A stretch of DNA of 18,991 bases from Candidatus Nitrosotenuis sp. (GTDB taxonomy: Archaea; Thermoproteota; Nitrososphaeria; Nitrososphaerales; Nitrosopumilaceae). The stretch lies in assembly GCA_023252015.1 (NCBI GenBank), contig JAHEXS010000008.1:1-18991 (forward strand), written 5' to 3'. Positions 1 through 7,487 of this stretch are shown here, piece by piece. The notes below the pieces were generated by a model that saw nothing but the letters and a program-made list of their open reading frames with translations, was not told the origin of the DNA and ran no database searches. Both the position numbers and the translations under genes were made by a program. The first letter of the stretch is position 1; each line of letters opens with the position of its first letter.

Positions 1-1
1 G

Positions 2-715
2 AAGCGAGTCTTTGTTGGGGGAAGACTTGTTGCATCAAACGGAAGTCTGGTGACGAAAATAAGAAAGCCAAGCCTTCCAAAATGGATAACAAAAACAGTC
101 AAGATTGCAACAAAGTTCACAGAAAATGACTTTGCAATAAAAAGCAAAAAACCAACAGTTCTTGTAAATGTAATTGAAATGGAAACTGAAATAATAACAA
201 AGCAAAACACTGCAGAGCTTGTCACAAATAATGGAAATGTAATCCCATCAAAAGAAAAGGATGTCTGGAAGGTGGCTGCCTTTGATAGGACGTTTGGCTC
301 AGCAAAACGCGCGCTGGGATTTTTGAAAAACTTTGGTGCAGATGTTGGCGCATTTGCATCCACTTGGAGCTTTCATGAAAATGACATGATAGTAATTGGC
401 TCAAGCGAAAAAGACATGGCGCAAGCAGCAAATTATCTAATAAAATCACAGGGAGGAATGGTGGTGATAAAGGAGGGAAAAATCATGGCGTTTCTACCGT
501 TGCAGGTTGGCGGAATAATCTCTTCAAATCCATTTGACGATGTGTTGGAAAGGTTTGTCAAGCTGAACTCTTCATTAGTTGAGAGTGGATGCGTATTCCA
601 AAGGCCGCACCTCATACCATTGTTTTTGCCGTTTCTCGCGCTCCCATCGGTTAGAATTCTGTATAGCGGGATGATCGATATCAAGAAAAGATCGTTTATT
701 GACGTCTTTGCCTAG
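2..715 (+). CDS. ade: Adenine deaminase, C-terminal part (5' end outside window)
   Basis: The reading frame is open from base 2, so the gene starts upstream and about 238 C-terminal residues are visible; the GTG at base 50 is internal, not a start. Adenine deaminase hydrolyses adenine to hypoxanthine and ammonia, a purine salvage step in the cytoplasm. What is seen: the end of the amidohydrolase part (VFVGGRLVASNG, the composite-domain turn following the barrel), then the adenine deaminase C-terminal domain with a GGMVV strand, the LPLQVGGIISSNPFDDV segment (family form LPLPVGGLMS) and a FLALPSVRI...GMIDIKKRSFIDVF ending. The metal ligands lie in the missing N-terminal part, so catalytic competence cannot be judged. 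Its product feeds IMP/GMP synthesis, for which guaA and a guaB-family gene lie further along. Assignment is firm at family level. Confidence 0.88.
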   Translation, partial: KRVFVGGRLVASNGSLVTKIRKPSLPKWITKTVKIATKFTENDFAIKSKKPTVLVNVIEMETEIITKQNTAELVTNNGNVIPSKEKDVWKVAAFDRTFGSAKRALGFLKNFGADVGAFASTWSFHENDMIVIGSSEKDMAQAANYLIKSQGGMVVIKEGKIMAFLPLQVGGIISSNPFDDVLERFVKLNSSLVESGCVFQRPHLIPLFLPFLALPSVRILYSGMIDIKKRSFIDVFA

Positions 716-716
716 G

Positions 717-732
717 AAACTATTAAAAAAGG
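717..732 (+). promoter_or_regulatory. TATA-like box of the thermosome gene
   Basis: An A/T-rich box (TATTAAAAAA, 721-730) is centred about 28-29 bases before the ATG at 755. That is the spacing expected if transcription starts at or next to the start codon (leaderless mRNA). It is inferred from sequence and spacing only. Confidence 0.5.
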
Positions 733-754
733 GTCAAACCAACTTTGTTCGTAT

Positions 755-2353
755 ATGGCTTCAATTCAACAAACTCCAAACGGTCCTGTTTTAGTATTAA
801 GAGAAAGCGCGCTTCAGCAGAAAGGCAAAGACGCACAAAGAAATAATATCACTGCTGCAAAACTTGTAGCAGATCTAGTCCGCACAAGTCTGGGTCCAAG
901 GGGACTAGACAAGATGCTAGTTGACTCTATTGGCGACGTTACCATAACAAACGATGGTGCTACAATTCTAAAAGAAATCGATGTCCAGCACCCAGCTGCA
1001 AAAATGATGGTAGAAATCGCAAAGACGATTGATAATGAGGTGGGTGATGGTACGACATCATCAGTTGTGTTTGCAGGTGCACTATTAGAAAGAGCAGAAG
1101 ATCTTTTGGCAAAGGGTGTGCACGCCTCAGTAATAATTGATGGGTATCAAGCGGCTCACGAAAAAGTACTGGAGCTTTTGTCACAATTAGCAAAGAAAAT
1201 TGATCCAACCGACGAAGAATCATTATTAAAAATAGCGATGACTAGCATGCAGTCAAAACTAATCTCCGAAGACAGCGGCGTTCTTTCAAAGCTAGTAGTC
1301 GATGCAGTCCTGAGGGTTGCAGAAAAGAAAGGAGACAAGTACGTTGTCGACCTTGACAATATCAAAGTTGAAAAGAAGACTGGCGGCTCAATCCAAAGCA
1401 CAGAACTGGTAAAAGGAATTGTTCTTGACAAAGAAGTAGTTCACAGCGGAATGCCTACCAAAATTGAAGGTGCAAAAATTGCACTGCTAAATGCAGCACT
1501 AGAAGTTGAAAAAACAGAAATGAGTGCAGAAATTAGAATTACAGACCCAACCCAAATGCAAATGTTTCTGGAAGAAGAAAACAGAATGCTCAAGTCAATG
1601 GTTGACAAGTTGCAAAGAATTGGCGTAAACGTACTGATTTGCCAAAAGGGAATCGATGATATCGCACAACATTACTTGGCAAAATATGGAATTTTGTCTG
1701 TAAGACGAGTCAAAGAAAGCGACATGACAAAGCTTGGAAAAGCAACCGGTGGCAGAATCACAACAAATCTTGACGATCTAACAGACAAGGATTTGGGCCA
1801 TGCAGAATTGGTTCATCAAAAGAAAGTAGAATCTGACAAGTGGGTATTTGTCGAGGGATGCAAAAATCCAAAATCTGTTACACTTCTTGTAAGGGGCGGC
1901 TCACAAAGAGTAGTGGATGAGGCAGACAGATCACTTCATGATGCACTTATGGTAGTAAAAGATGTAATGGAAAAGCCAGCAATTGTTGCAGGTGGCGGCT
2001 CACCGGAGGCATATTTGGCTTCTCAGCTAAAGGAATGGTCAGATAGTTTTGAAGGAAGGGAGCAACTCGCTATTAGAAAATATGCAGAGGCACTAGAGGT
2101 AATACCACTAATCATTGCAGAAAATGCAGGAATGGATCCAATTGACACCATGACAAGCCTCAGGGCAAAGCAAAACGGTGGAAAAAAATGGGTAGGAATC
2201 AATGCAAAGGAAGGCAAAATTGATGACATGTTTGCATTGAATATTGTAGAGCCAGTTGCCGTAAAGGAGCAAATTTCCAAATCTGCAACAGAGGCAGCAT
2301 GCATGATACTTCGAATCGACGATGTGATTGCTGTTTCCGGCGGCAGAAAGTAA
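755..2353 (+). CDS. ths: Thermosome subunit (group II chaperonin)
   Basis: Encodes 532 residues, the usual length of an archaeal chaperonin subunit (TCP-1/Cpn60 family). The protein forms double-ring cytoplasmic complexes that fold proteins by ATP-driven lid closure. Visible family signatures are LGPRGLDKML near residues 47-55, NDGAT at 66-70, the nucleotide-binding GDGTT at 97-101, AGGGSPE in the returning intermediate domain, and NAGMDPIDTM in the C-terminal equatorial domain. The C-terminus ends in VSGGRK and lacks the Gly-Gly-Met tail seen in some archaeal subunits. The ATG at 755 is chosen because the N-terminus matches the family and a TATA-like box sits about 28 bases upstream. It stands alone, with its own promoter, 39 bases after the adenine deaminase gene. 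Archaea often carry several paralogues; which one this is cannot be told. Confidence 0.97.
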   Translation: MASIQQTPNGPVLVLRESALQQKGKDAQRNNITAAKLVADLVRTSLGPRGLDKMLVDSIGDVTITNDGATILKEIDVQHPAAKMMVEIAKTIDNEVGDGTTSSVVFAGALLERAEDLLAKGVHASVIIDGYQAAHEKVLELLSQLAKKIDPTDEESLLKIAMTSMQSKLISEDSGVLSKLVVDAVLRVAEKKGDKYVVDLDNIKVEKKTGGSIQSTELVKGIVLDKEVVHSGMPTKIEGAKIALLNAALEVEKTEMSAEIRITDPTQMQMFLEEENRMLKSMVDKLQRIGVNVLICQKGIDDIAQHYLAKYGILSVRRVKESDMTKLGKATGGRITTNLDDLTDKDLGHAELVHQKKVESDKWVFVEGCKNPKSVTLLVRGGSQRVVDEADRSLHDALMVVKDVMEKPAIVAGGGSPEAYLASQLKEWSDSFEGREQLAIRKYAEALEVIPLIIAENAGMDPIDTMTSLRAKQNGGKKWVGINAKEGKIDDMFALNIVEPVAVKEQISKSATEAACMILRIDDVIAVSGGRK

Positions 2354-2395
2354 TTCTAAAAAACTTCAAAACCTATCTCTGATATCACATTTGGT

Positions 2396-3262
2396 GTGTA
2401 CAAAGTAGGAATTGATCTAGGTGGAACCAAAATTGAAGGAATCTGCCTTGATGAAAGGTCTCAAGTGATTCTACGAAAGCGAGTTCCAACAAACCAGCAA
2501 GACGGCTACAAATCAATTCTTAATTCAATATCTGCTTTGGTATCTGATATTACAAAAAACATTTCAGATTACACCATTGGAATATGTACGCCTGGTGCAA
2601 TTTCAAGAAAAACCGGTATGATCAAAAACAGCAATACCAGGTGTCTCATCGGAATGCCGCTGCAAACTGATCTAGAACAAATACTTGGAAAAAAAATTTC
2701 GATGGAAAATGATGCAAATTGTTTTGCAATGGCTGAGGCAACTATGGGTGCGGCAGTTGGGTATGGTATTGTGTTTGGAGTAATAATGGGTACGGGCGTT
2801 GGCGGCGGAATCATAATTGATGGAAAAATACACAAGGGAAGAACATACATTGCTGGGGAATGGGGTCATCATACGTTACATCAAAATGGCAACAAGTGTT
2901 ACTGCGGAAAATCCGGCTGCGTTGAGACCTACATCAGTGGGCCTGCCTTGGAAAAAAGATGGTTTCAAATCACGGGAAAAAAGGAACCACTTACTACCAT
3001 AGTTCAAGGTCTTGATGGGAGTGATGGCCAGATGTGGAAAAAAGAATTTCTTGATAACTTTGGAATCGGACTTGCAAACGTAATTGACATCTTGGATCCG
3101 GATGCCATAGTGCTTGGTGGAGGCATATCAAATGTTGATTTTCTCTACACTGAAGGGCGTGATTCTGTGTATGACAAAGTGTTTAGTGATTTGGTGGACA
3201 CTCCAATTCTCAAAAACAAGCTTGGCGATTCTGCTGGAGTATTTGGCGCAGCGTTGCTCTAG
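2396..3262 (+). CDS. ROK-family sugar kinase
   Basis: Encodes 288 residues, typical for ROK (repressor/ORF/kinase) sugar kinases, here without a helix-turn-helix, so an enzyme rather than a repressor. It should phosphorylate glucose, a hexosamine or a related sugar with ATP; the substrate cannot be read from sequence. Visible: phosphate-1 loop GIDLGGTKIEG (residues 5-15), ENDAN with catalytic Asp106, phosphate-2 loop GTGVGGGIIIDGKIHKG (132-148), the GEWGH motif (Glu155, His158), and the zinc-binding CxCGxxGCxE (Cys168, Cys170, Cys175). The GTG at 2396 is used because the phosphate loop begins five residues later and no upstream in-frame ATG exists after the thermosome stop. Its stop codon overlaps that of the convergent DUF2024 gene in a shared CTAG. 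Confidence 0.92.
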   Translation: MYKVGIDLGGTKIEGICLDERSQVILRKRVPTNQQDGYKSILNSISALVSDITKNISDYTIGICTPGAISRKTGMIKNSNTRCLIGMPLQTDLEQILGKKISMENDANCFAMAEATMGAAVGYGIVFGVIMGTGVGGGIIIDGKIHKGRTYIAGEWGHHTLHQNGNKCYCGKSGCVETYISGPALEKRWFQITGKKEPLTTIVQGLDGSDGQMWKKEFLDNFGIGLANVIDILDPDAIVLGGGISNVDFLYTEGRDSVYDKVFSDLVDTPILKNKLGDSAGVFGAALL

Positions 3263-3519
3263 GCTGGGCAGCCTTGTATTTTTTGGATGTAAAAGCCATT
3301 TGTCATTATTTCAATTTCAATTTCGTCTGGAACGCTTTCTGAATGGCAAAAATGACATTCTTCGGTTGTAATTTTGGCATTTTGCTCGCCTATTGAAAAT
3401 AGCCATTTTTTTGCATACTCGACTGCCTTTTGGTTATCTTTAGAATCTGTGATCACATCAAAGTGCATGATATGTCCATCTTTTGCTTTTACGTATGTGT
3501 CAAAAACATGAACCTTCAT
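3259..3519 (-). CDS. DUF2024 family protein
   Basis: Encodes 86 residues and looks like the small DUF2024 family: N-terminal MKVHVFDTYVKAKDGHIMHFDV, a central helix KAVEYAKKWLFSIGE, ECHFCHSE (Cys55, Cys58, His59) and a C-terminal QGCPA (Cys84). No biochemical function is known to me for the family. As I recall, a structurally characterised member (NE1680) comes from the ammonia-oxidising bacterium Nitrosomonas europaea and looks very similar; this is from memory and unchecked. There is no signal peptide, so the CxxCH is unlikely to hold haem and may instead be a metal or redox site. The ATG at 3519 has an A/T-rich box near 3541-3550 at leaderless spacing. The gene converges on the ROK kinase and overlaps its stop codon by four bases. 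Confidence 0.8.
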   Translation of the reverse strand: MKVHVFDTYVKAKDGHIMHFDVITDSKDNQKAVEYAKKWLFSIGEQNAKITTEECHFCHSESVPDEIEIEIMTNGFYIQKIQGCPA

Positions 3520-3566
3520 GTGGTGTTTGAATCCAATCCATTTTTATTTTTTATTGAATAATAACA

Positions 3567-3977
3567 TCAAAAGTTCTCATAGGCATAATATGTCATCTGT
3601 CTTATTCTGTCCAGCAACAAACTACATGTCCTTTTGATGTCTTCACTTTTTTTCAAGACAATCCCTTGTTCTATACCATCTTTCAACAAAAAATCAAACA
3701 CTGTATCGTCTTTGATCTTATGATACTCTTTCTCATACCATATTAGAAAATTGATTGCGTCTAATCTACCAGACCTTTTTGCATTTTTTTTGAATTTTTC
3801 CAAGCTTACATGCTTCAACTTGAAATCAAATTTTGTATTGTATTCCTCAAGAAGATTTGTAAATATTTCTCGTATGGTTTTTAAAAAAAGGTTTAGATCT
3901 GATTGGAACTCCTCAGCATTTGCTCCCAATCGGTTAAGAATGATTTCAGCCTCAGTAATTTTTCTTATCGCTGTCAT
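3567..3977 (-). CDS. Hypothetical protein, 136 residues, charged helical
   Basis: No family is recognised. The protein is cytoplasmic by appearance, rich in Lys, Glu, Leu and Ile, and predicted by eye to be mostly helical. It has an N-terminal helix (residues 1-50), a basic stretch KFKKNAKRSGR near 61-71, an aromatic IWYEKEYHK segment around 79-87, and a C-terminal helix ending YYAYENF. No signal peptide, membrane helix or metal motif is seen. A TATA-like element at about 3998-4007 (minus strand TTTTATGAT) sits 26 bases before the ATG at 3977, supporting that start. It is probably transcribed on its own: 47 bases separate it from the DUF2024 gene and 55 from the secreted protein gene upstream. 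Codon use looks like its neighbours. It is likely a lineage-specific gene. Confidence 0.65.
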   Translation of the reverse strand: MTAIRKITEAEIILNRLGANAEEFQSDLNLFLKTIREIFTNLLEEYNTKFDFKLKHVSLEKFKKNAKRSGRLDAINFLIWYEKEYHKIKDDTVFDFLLKDGIEQGIVLKKSEDIKRTCSLLLDRIRQMTYYAYENF

Positions 3978-4032
3978 AAATCTAATCTATTCACAAATCA
4001 TAAAACTATTCCTACTGGGGATGTTAGATGCA

Positions 4033-4458
4033 TTAAGTTTTATTTAATAAAACAATCTGTAGAGCATTCTCTGCATTTTTCACGGCTAATTCTGCAGCTG
4101 TCACTGCTTGTTTTTTTGCACTGTTTGAGCTATCTCTGAGAAAGGCCCTATTTGCGAGATTAAGATCTTCTTTTGCTTGTTTTAATTTTTCCTTTGCAGT
4201 GTTTAGTGCACTCGAGTAGGCCGCATTTATTTTATCTGCTTCCGCTTTTGTCTTTATTGATTTACTAATTGTATTGACTGTGGCAGAAGGATTAAGTTTT
4301 TTTATCTGCGCTACTCTTTCTTTTTCTACCAATAGGTCGTTTCTTTCTTTTGCTTTTTTTCTTGCCTCACTGTATTTACCTTCTGCGGATGAAACAACCT
4401 GAGTTAGCAATATCGTACTTGCAAAAACTGCAAACGCAATCAAAAATAACCGGTTCAT
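4033..4458 (-). CDS. Secreted coiled-coil hypothetical protein, 141 residues
   Basis: Residues 1-25 form a clear Sec-type signal peptide: Asn-Arg, a hydrophobic core LFLIAFAVFASTILLTQVV, then a small-residue SSA cleavage site near residue 25. The mature part is almost wholly helical and charged (Lys, Glu, Ala rich). One helix spans about 26-55, a Pro/Thr linker lies around 57-62, and a long Ala/Lys heptad-like region runs from about 65 to 138, with KEKLKQAKEDLNLANRAF and AVTAAELAVKNAENALQIV. That suggests an extracytoplasmic coiled coil, perhaps a surface or pseudoperiplasmic protein. No cysteine, metal motif or second membrane helix is present. Function is unknown. It lies 139 bases from guaA, so it probably has its own promoter. 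Confidence 0.72.
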   Translation of the reverse strand: MNRLFLIAFAVFASTILLTQVVSSAEGKYSEARKKAKERNDLLVEKERVAQIKKLNPSATVNTISKSIKTKAEADKINAAYSSALNTAKEKLKQAKEDLNLANRAFLRDSSNSAKKQAVTAAELAVKNAENALQIVLLNKT

Positions 4459-4571
4459 TTATTTTCGTCACCCAAATTTATTGTGAATATCTACTGACAT
4501 CCATCATTTTATTGAAAAATTTCATTTATGCATCTGCTTTTTCGTTTTAAACGATCATCAGCGTCTGTTTT

Positions 4572-4586
4572 CCCTCACAAGGAGGG
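4572..4586. other. Perfect 5-bp hairpin downstream of guaA
   Basis: CCCTC at 4572-4576 and GAGGG at 4582-4586 form a perfect stem around a five-base loop, starting 12 bases after the guaA stop in the guaA direction. No U-run follows it on the minus strand, so it is not a typical terminator. It may affect the 3' end of the guaA transcript or be chance. The rest of the 139-base gap (4459-4597) shows only A/T-rich promoter-like sequence. Confidence 0.3.
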
Positions 4587-4597
4587 GCATTCTATTT

Positions 4598-6121
4598 TTA
4601 TTGCGGCTCGATTGTGGCAGGAGGCTTGCTTGATATCACATAGGAGACCCACGTTACTTCGTCAATTTCATTTGTGATTCGATTGCTGATTTTTGCCAGT
4701 AGCTCATGTGGAAGTCTTGTCCAATCCGCAGTCATTGCGTCAATTGACTCTACCACTCTAATCATTACGATATTTCCGTATTTTCTTTCGTCGCCTACCA
4801 CACCCACTGCCTTATCATCTCCTACTGCGGCATATGCCTGCCAGATTTTGTCATACCATCCTGCCGTCTCTAGCTCGTCTTCTACAATTTTGCTTGCAAC
4901 CTTGGTAATCTCTAATTTCTTTTCTGTGACCTCACCAATTATTCGTACTGCAAGACCGGGTCCTGGAAATGGATGGCGAGAAAGTAGTTTCTTTGAAACG
5001 CCAAGTATTGCAGCAACCTTTCTTACTTCGTCTTTGTACAAATCACGCAATGGCTCAAGTATTTGAAGGTCAAGCCAGTCAGGTAAACCGCCAACATTAT
5101 GATGTGTCTTGATTATGGCAGCAGGACCCTTTGAGACTCCGCTTTCTATGACATCTGGATACAGGGTTCCTTGCGCAAGCCATTTGAAGGGGCCATTTTT
5201 TTCCGCAAACTCTGTAAAAATTCTGATAAACTCTTCGCCTACAATTTTTCTTTTTTTCTCAGGATCTGACACTCCTTTAAGCTTGTCCAAAAATTGCTTC
5301 TTTGCATTAATTGCGGTAAAATTAACAGAAAAATTATCCTTGAACATTTTTTCTATTTCATGTTCTTCATCTAATCTGAGAAGACCGTTGTCGACAAAGA
5401 CACACTTTAGCCTGTCTCCTATTGCCTTGTGAATTAAAAGTGCGGCAACAGTTGAGTCAATTCCGCCGCTTACTCCACACAATACATTTCCATCAATTTT
5501 TGAAATATCGTCTACTGTTTTTTCAACAAAGCTTTCCATCGTCCAATCCTGTCTTGCATGGCAAATGTTTAGAACAAAGTTCTTGAGAATCTGAACACCC
5601 ATTTTAGTGTGAACCACTTCGGGATGAAACTGAATGCCATACACTGATTCCTGCTTATTTGCAATGGCTGCTGCTTGCGAGCGTTCAGTGTGACCTATTA
5701 TCTGAAAATTGTCTGGAATTTTTTCTGCCTCATCTCCATGACTCATCCACGCTCTGAGTGAATCACCAACTCCGCCAAGTAAATCCGAATTATTGTCTAC
5801 TGTGAGCACAGAGTGCCCGTATTCTTTATTTGCACGTTTTACTTTTCCACCAAAACTATCAACTATCAACTGATGACCATAACAGATTCCAAGAAGCGGC
5901 AGTTTCATTTGAAAAATTCCAGAATTAGGTCTTGGTGCATCGTTGTTGTACACACTTGACGGTCCTCCGGAAAATATCACTCCTTTTGGGTTTAGTTCCT
6001 TTATCTTCTCAAGTGAAATGTCATATGGAACAAGCTCTGCATACACTGAAAACTCCCTAATGCGCCTGCAGATCAAATGACTGTATTGCGAGCCAAAATC
6101 CAGTACTACAATTTTATCCAT
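4598..6121 (-). CDS. guaA: GMP synthase (glutamine-hydrolysing), fused two-domain form
   Basis: Encodes 507 residues. It converts XMP, ATP and glutamine to GMP in the cytoplasm. Residues 1-190 are the class I glutamine amidotransferase with nucleophile Cys80 in LGICYGHQ, and His166 and Glu168 in QFHPEV. Residues from about 195 form the ATP pyrophosphatase domain with the PP-loop SGGIDS at 218-223. The C-terminal dimerisation domain contains the conserved HPFPGPGLAVRIIGEV. Many Euryarchaeota carry the two halves as separate proteins; here they are fused. The last residues are TIEPQ where most family members end TIEWE; the conserved Ile and Glu remain and the change is not a simple frameshift. 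The ATG at 6121 lies four bases after the stop of the unknown upstream gene, so the two are almost surely co-transcribed. Confidence 0.97.
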   Translation of the reverse strand: MDKIVVLDFGSQYSHLICRRIREFSVYAELVPYDISLEKIKELNPKGVIFSGGPSSVYNNDAPRPNSGIFQMKLPLLGICYGHQLIVDSFGGKVKRANKEYGHSVLTVDNNSDLLGGVGDSLRAWMSHGDEAEKIPDNFQIIGHTERSQAAAIANKQESVYGIQFHPEVVHTKMGVQILKNFVLNICHARQDWTMESFVEKTVDDISKIDGNVLCGVSGGIDSTVAALLIHKAIGDRLKCVFVDNGLLRLDEEHEIEKMFKDNFSVNFTAINAKKQFLDKLKGVSDPEKKRKIVGEEFIRIFTEFAEKNGPFKWLAQGTLYPDVIESGVSKGPAAIIKTHHNVGGLPDWLDLQILEPLRDLYKDEVRKVAAILGVSKKLLSRHPFPGPGLAVRIIGEVTEKKLEITKVASKIVEDELETAGWYDKIWQAYAAVGDDKAVGVVGDERKYGNIVMIRVVESIDAMTADWTRLPHELLAKISNRITNEIDEVTWVSYVISSKPPATIEPQ

Positions 6122-6125
6122 TATA

Positions 6126-6674
6126 TCACTTTGAGTTTTCTATCATTTTTGAAAATGACCATGCCGCCGTGCTTACTATTTCGTTGATTCTTTCCTTTTG
6201 ACGATAATTTTTAATTATTATTTCGCGCAGTAATGTGCCGTCTTTGTTCACCAGACAATTGATTATGGAATTCTCACCAATGTCGCCTTTTTCAAATTCT
6301 GCTACGTCCTTTCTTTTCATCTCACCAATTATTCTCTCAAGGAAAAACGATTTGAATGGATGTGAGTCCTCATTGAGCTCAATCCCGTCTTCCACTATGA
6401 TTGATACCTGCTCCGGAGTCACGTATGCATTCGCTATCAGGGACCCATCAGTGTTTTTTTTCAACGGAATTGTATAATCCGAGGATTTGGGCTTTGGTGC
6501 GGGATTCTCCTTTAGTGAAGATGCTTTTGTAAAACTTTGCTGTTTTAGTACGGAATTTATCAAAACTAGGTTTCTCTCAAGTATTTCAATTTCCTCTCTA
6601 TGTTTTTCTATTTGAGAAGTGATGCGATCTCTTAGTTCAAGTGCGTCTTTTACTTGTTCTTCTGAGAACTCCAT
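6126..6674 (-). CDS. Hypothetical coiled-coil protein upstream of guaA
   Basis: No known family is recognised. The protein has 182 residues from this start. The first 45 or so form a probable coiled coil (ELRDRITSQIEKHREEIEILERN), followed by a Pro/Ser/Lys-rich linker near 50-70. A compact C-terminal domain of about 110 residues follows, with an alternating strand pattern (NAYVTPEQVSIIVEDGIELNEDSHPF, then NCLVNKDGTLLREIIIKNY) and a final helix. The open frame allows a start three codons earlier at 6683. I prefer 6674 because a TATTAAAA box at 6697-6704 is centred 26 bases upstream, the leaderless spacing seen elsewhere here. The stop lies four bases before guaA, implying one operon and perhaps a role tied to GMP synthesis or merely shared expression. 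Confidence 0.75.
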   Translation of the reverse strand: MEFSEEQVKDALELRDRITSQIEKHREEIEILERNLVLINSVLKQQSFTKASSLKENPAPKPKSSDYTIPLKKNTDGSLIANAYVTPEQVSIIVEDGIELNEDSHPFKSFFLERIIGEMKRKDVAEFEKGDIGENSIINCLVNKDGTLLREIIIKNYRQKERINEIVSTAAWSFSKMIENSK

Positions 6675-6716
6675 AATTTCCATGACGCATCAACGGTATT
6701 AAAATGCATTCAAGCA

Positions 6717-7451
6717 TCAGATGTTGAAGTCAAGTTTCCTATACGTTATCTTCTTGAACCCATTGATTGGTTTTGATAGTGTAAAAAATTCCGACTTGCT
6801 TTTTGTGGTGAGCCATTCTAGGAGAATTTTACCATGCTTGAGTTTTTTTCTCTTGGTTTTTTTATCCACAGTATTTGTTTTTGAATATTTTCCAATTCTT
6901 GTTCCAAAATCCATCCCAAACAATACTATTTTCTTTGCGCCAAAATGACTTGCCAAAAATACACATCTGTCTCCATCAGTAAAGCCACCAAAATTACAAA
7001 TCTTTCCAGTTTCCTTTGTCTGGGTTGTGCCGATGCAGTTTTTGAAATTTCTTACAAACTCTAATTTGTTGATATTATCCCCATGTGCGTGAACCACAAA
7101 TACGGTGTTTGTTTTTTTAATTTTTTTTAGCGATTTTAAATCCCCATCAAGGTCAGTTACAATTATTTTTGGCCTAATTCCATTTTGAATCAAAGGAGTG
7201 ACTGCGCCGTCGGCACATATCATAACTGTGTTTTTGTACTTTTTTAGCGTAACAATTGATGATTGCAGAGATGGACCAGCACCTATGACAAAAATTGTTT
7301 TTCCATCAATCATTTTTTTCAGCCTAGTTAGAGAAAACCTCTTTTTTATGATGGAATCAAGTAAAATTGCAGAACTATGGTCATCTTTTTTGCTGTAACC
7401 AAACTCTCGTGCTATTTGCTTGTATTTAGAATTCCAGCCTGAAATTACCAA
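6717..7451 (-). CDS. mptE: 6-hydroxymethyl-7,8-dihydropterin pyrophosphokinase, archaeal MptE type (DUF115)
   Basis: Encodes 244 residues of the archaeal DUF115/MptE family. The enzyme transfers pyrophosphate from ATP to 6-hydroxymethyl-7,8-dihydropterin, making the activated pterin for folate or methanopterin synthesis. It replaces bacterial FolK. Visible motifs, in order: an N-terminal helix with WNSKYKQIAREFGYS (6-20), VIGAGPSL (55-62), CADGA (79-83), VTDLDGD (98-104), HAHGDN (121-126), GGFTDGDRCVFLA (155-167) and LFGMDFG (177-183). The start is a TTG at 7451, chosen because the conserved Trp-containing N-terminus needs it. The gene is divergent from the dihydropteroate synthase-like gene, which should use its product, across only 36 bases. 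This neighbourhood strongly supports the assignment. It was made from motifs and context, without a database search. Confidence 0.9.
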   Translation of the reverse strand: MVISGWNSKYKQIAREFGYSKKDDHSSAILLDSIIKKRFSLTRLKKMIDGKTIFVIGAGPSLQSSIVTLKKYKNTVMICADGAVTPLIQNGIRPKIIVTDLDGDLKSLKKIKKTNTVFVVHAHGDNINKLEFVRNFKNCIGTTQTKETGKICNFGGFTDGDRCVFLASHFGAKKIVLFGMDFGTRIGKYSKTNTVDKKTKRKKLKHGKILLEWLTTKSKSEFFTLSKPINGFKKITYRKLDFNI

Positions 7452-7487
7452 TTAACTCTAAAATTAGCATGCTTTGTCATAAATCAT
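7452..7487. promoter_or_regulatory. Divergent promoter region between mptE and the DHPS-like gene
   Basis: Only 36 bases separate the two starts. TAAAATTA at about 7459-7466 is centred 26 bases before the plus-strand ATG at 7488. On the minus strand an A/T-rich box around 7474-7484 lies about 28 bases from the TTG at 7451. The two promoters would overlap face to face, so the pair could be co-regulated. Inferred from spacing only. Confidence 0.4.

Noticed and set aside
3114..3371. 85-codon plus-strand frame spanning the end of the ROK gene and the DUF2024 gene
   Set aside because: It overlaps two well-supported genes in other frames and its translation has no coherent domain; an out-of-frame shadow.
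3259..3519. CxxCH haem-binding motif in the DUF2024 protein
   Set aside because: There is no signal peptide for export, where c-type haem would be attached, and the motif belongs to a small cytoplasmic family. More likely a metal or structural site.
4459..4597. Possible C/D box guide RNA (TGATGA and CTGA-like words on the minus strand)
   Set aside because: The boxes are not in the right order and spacing for a full C-D'-C'-D set, and no guide stretch could be matched to rRNA by eye.
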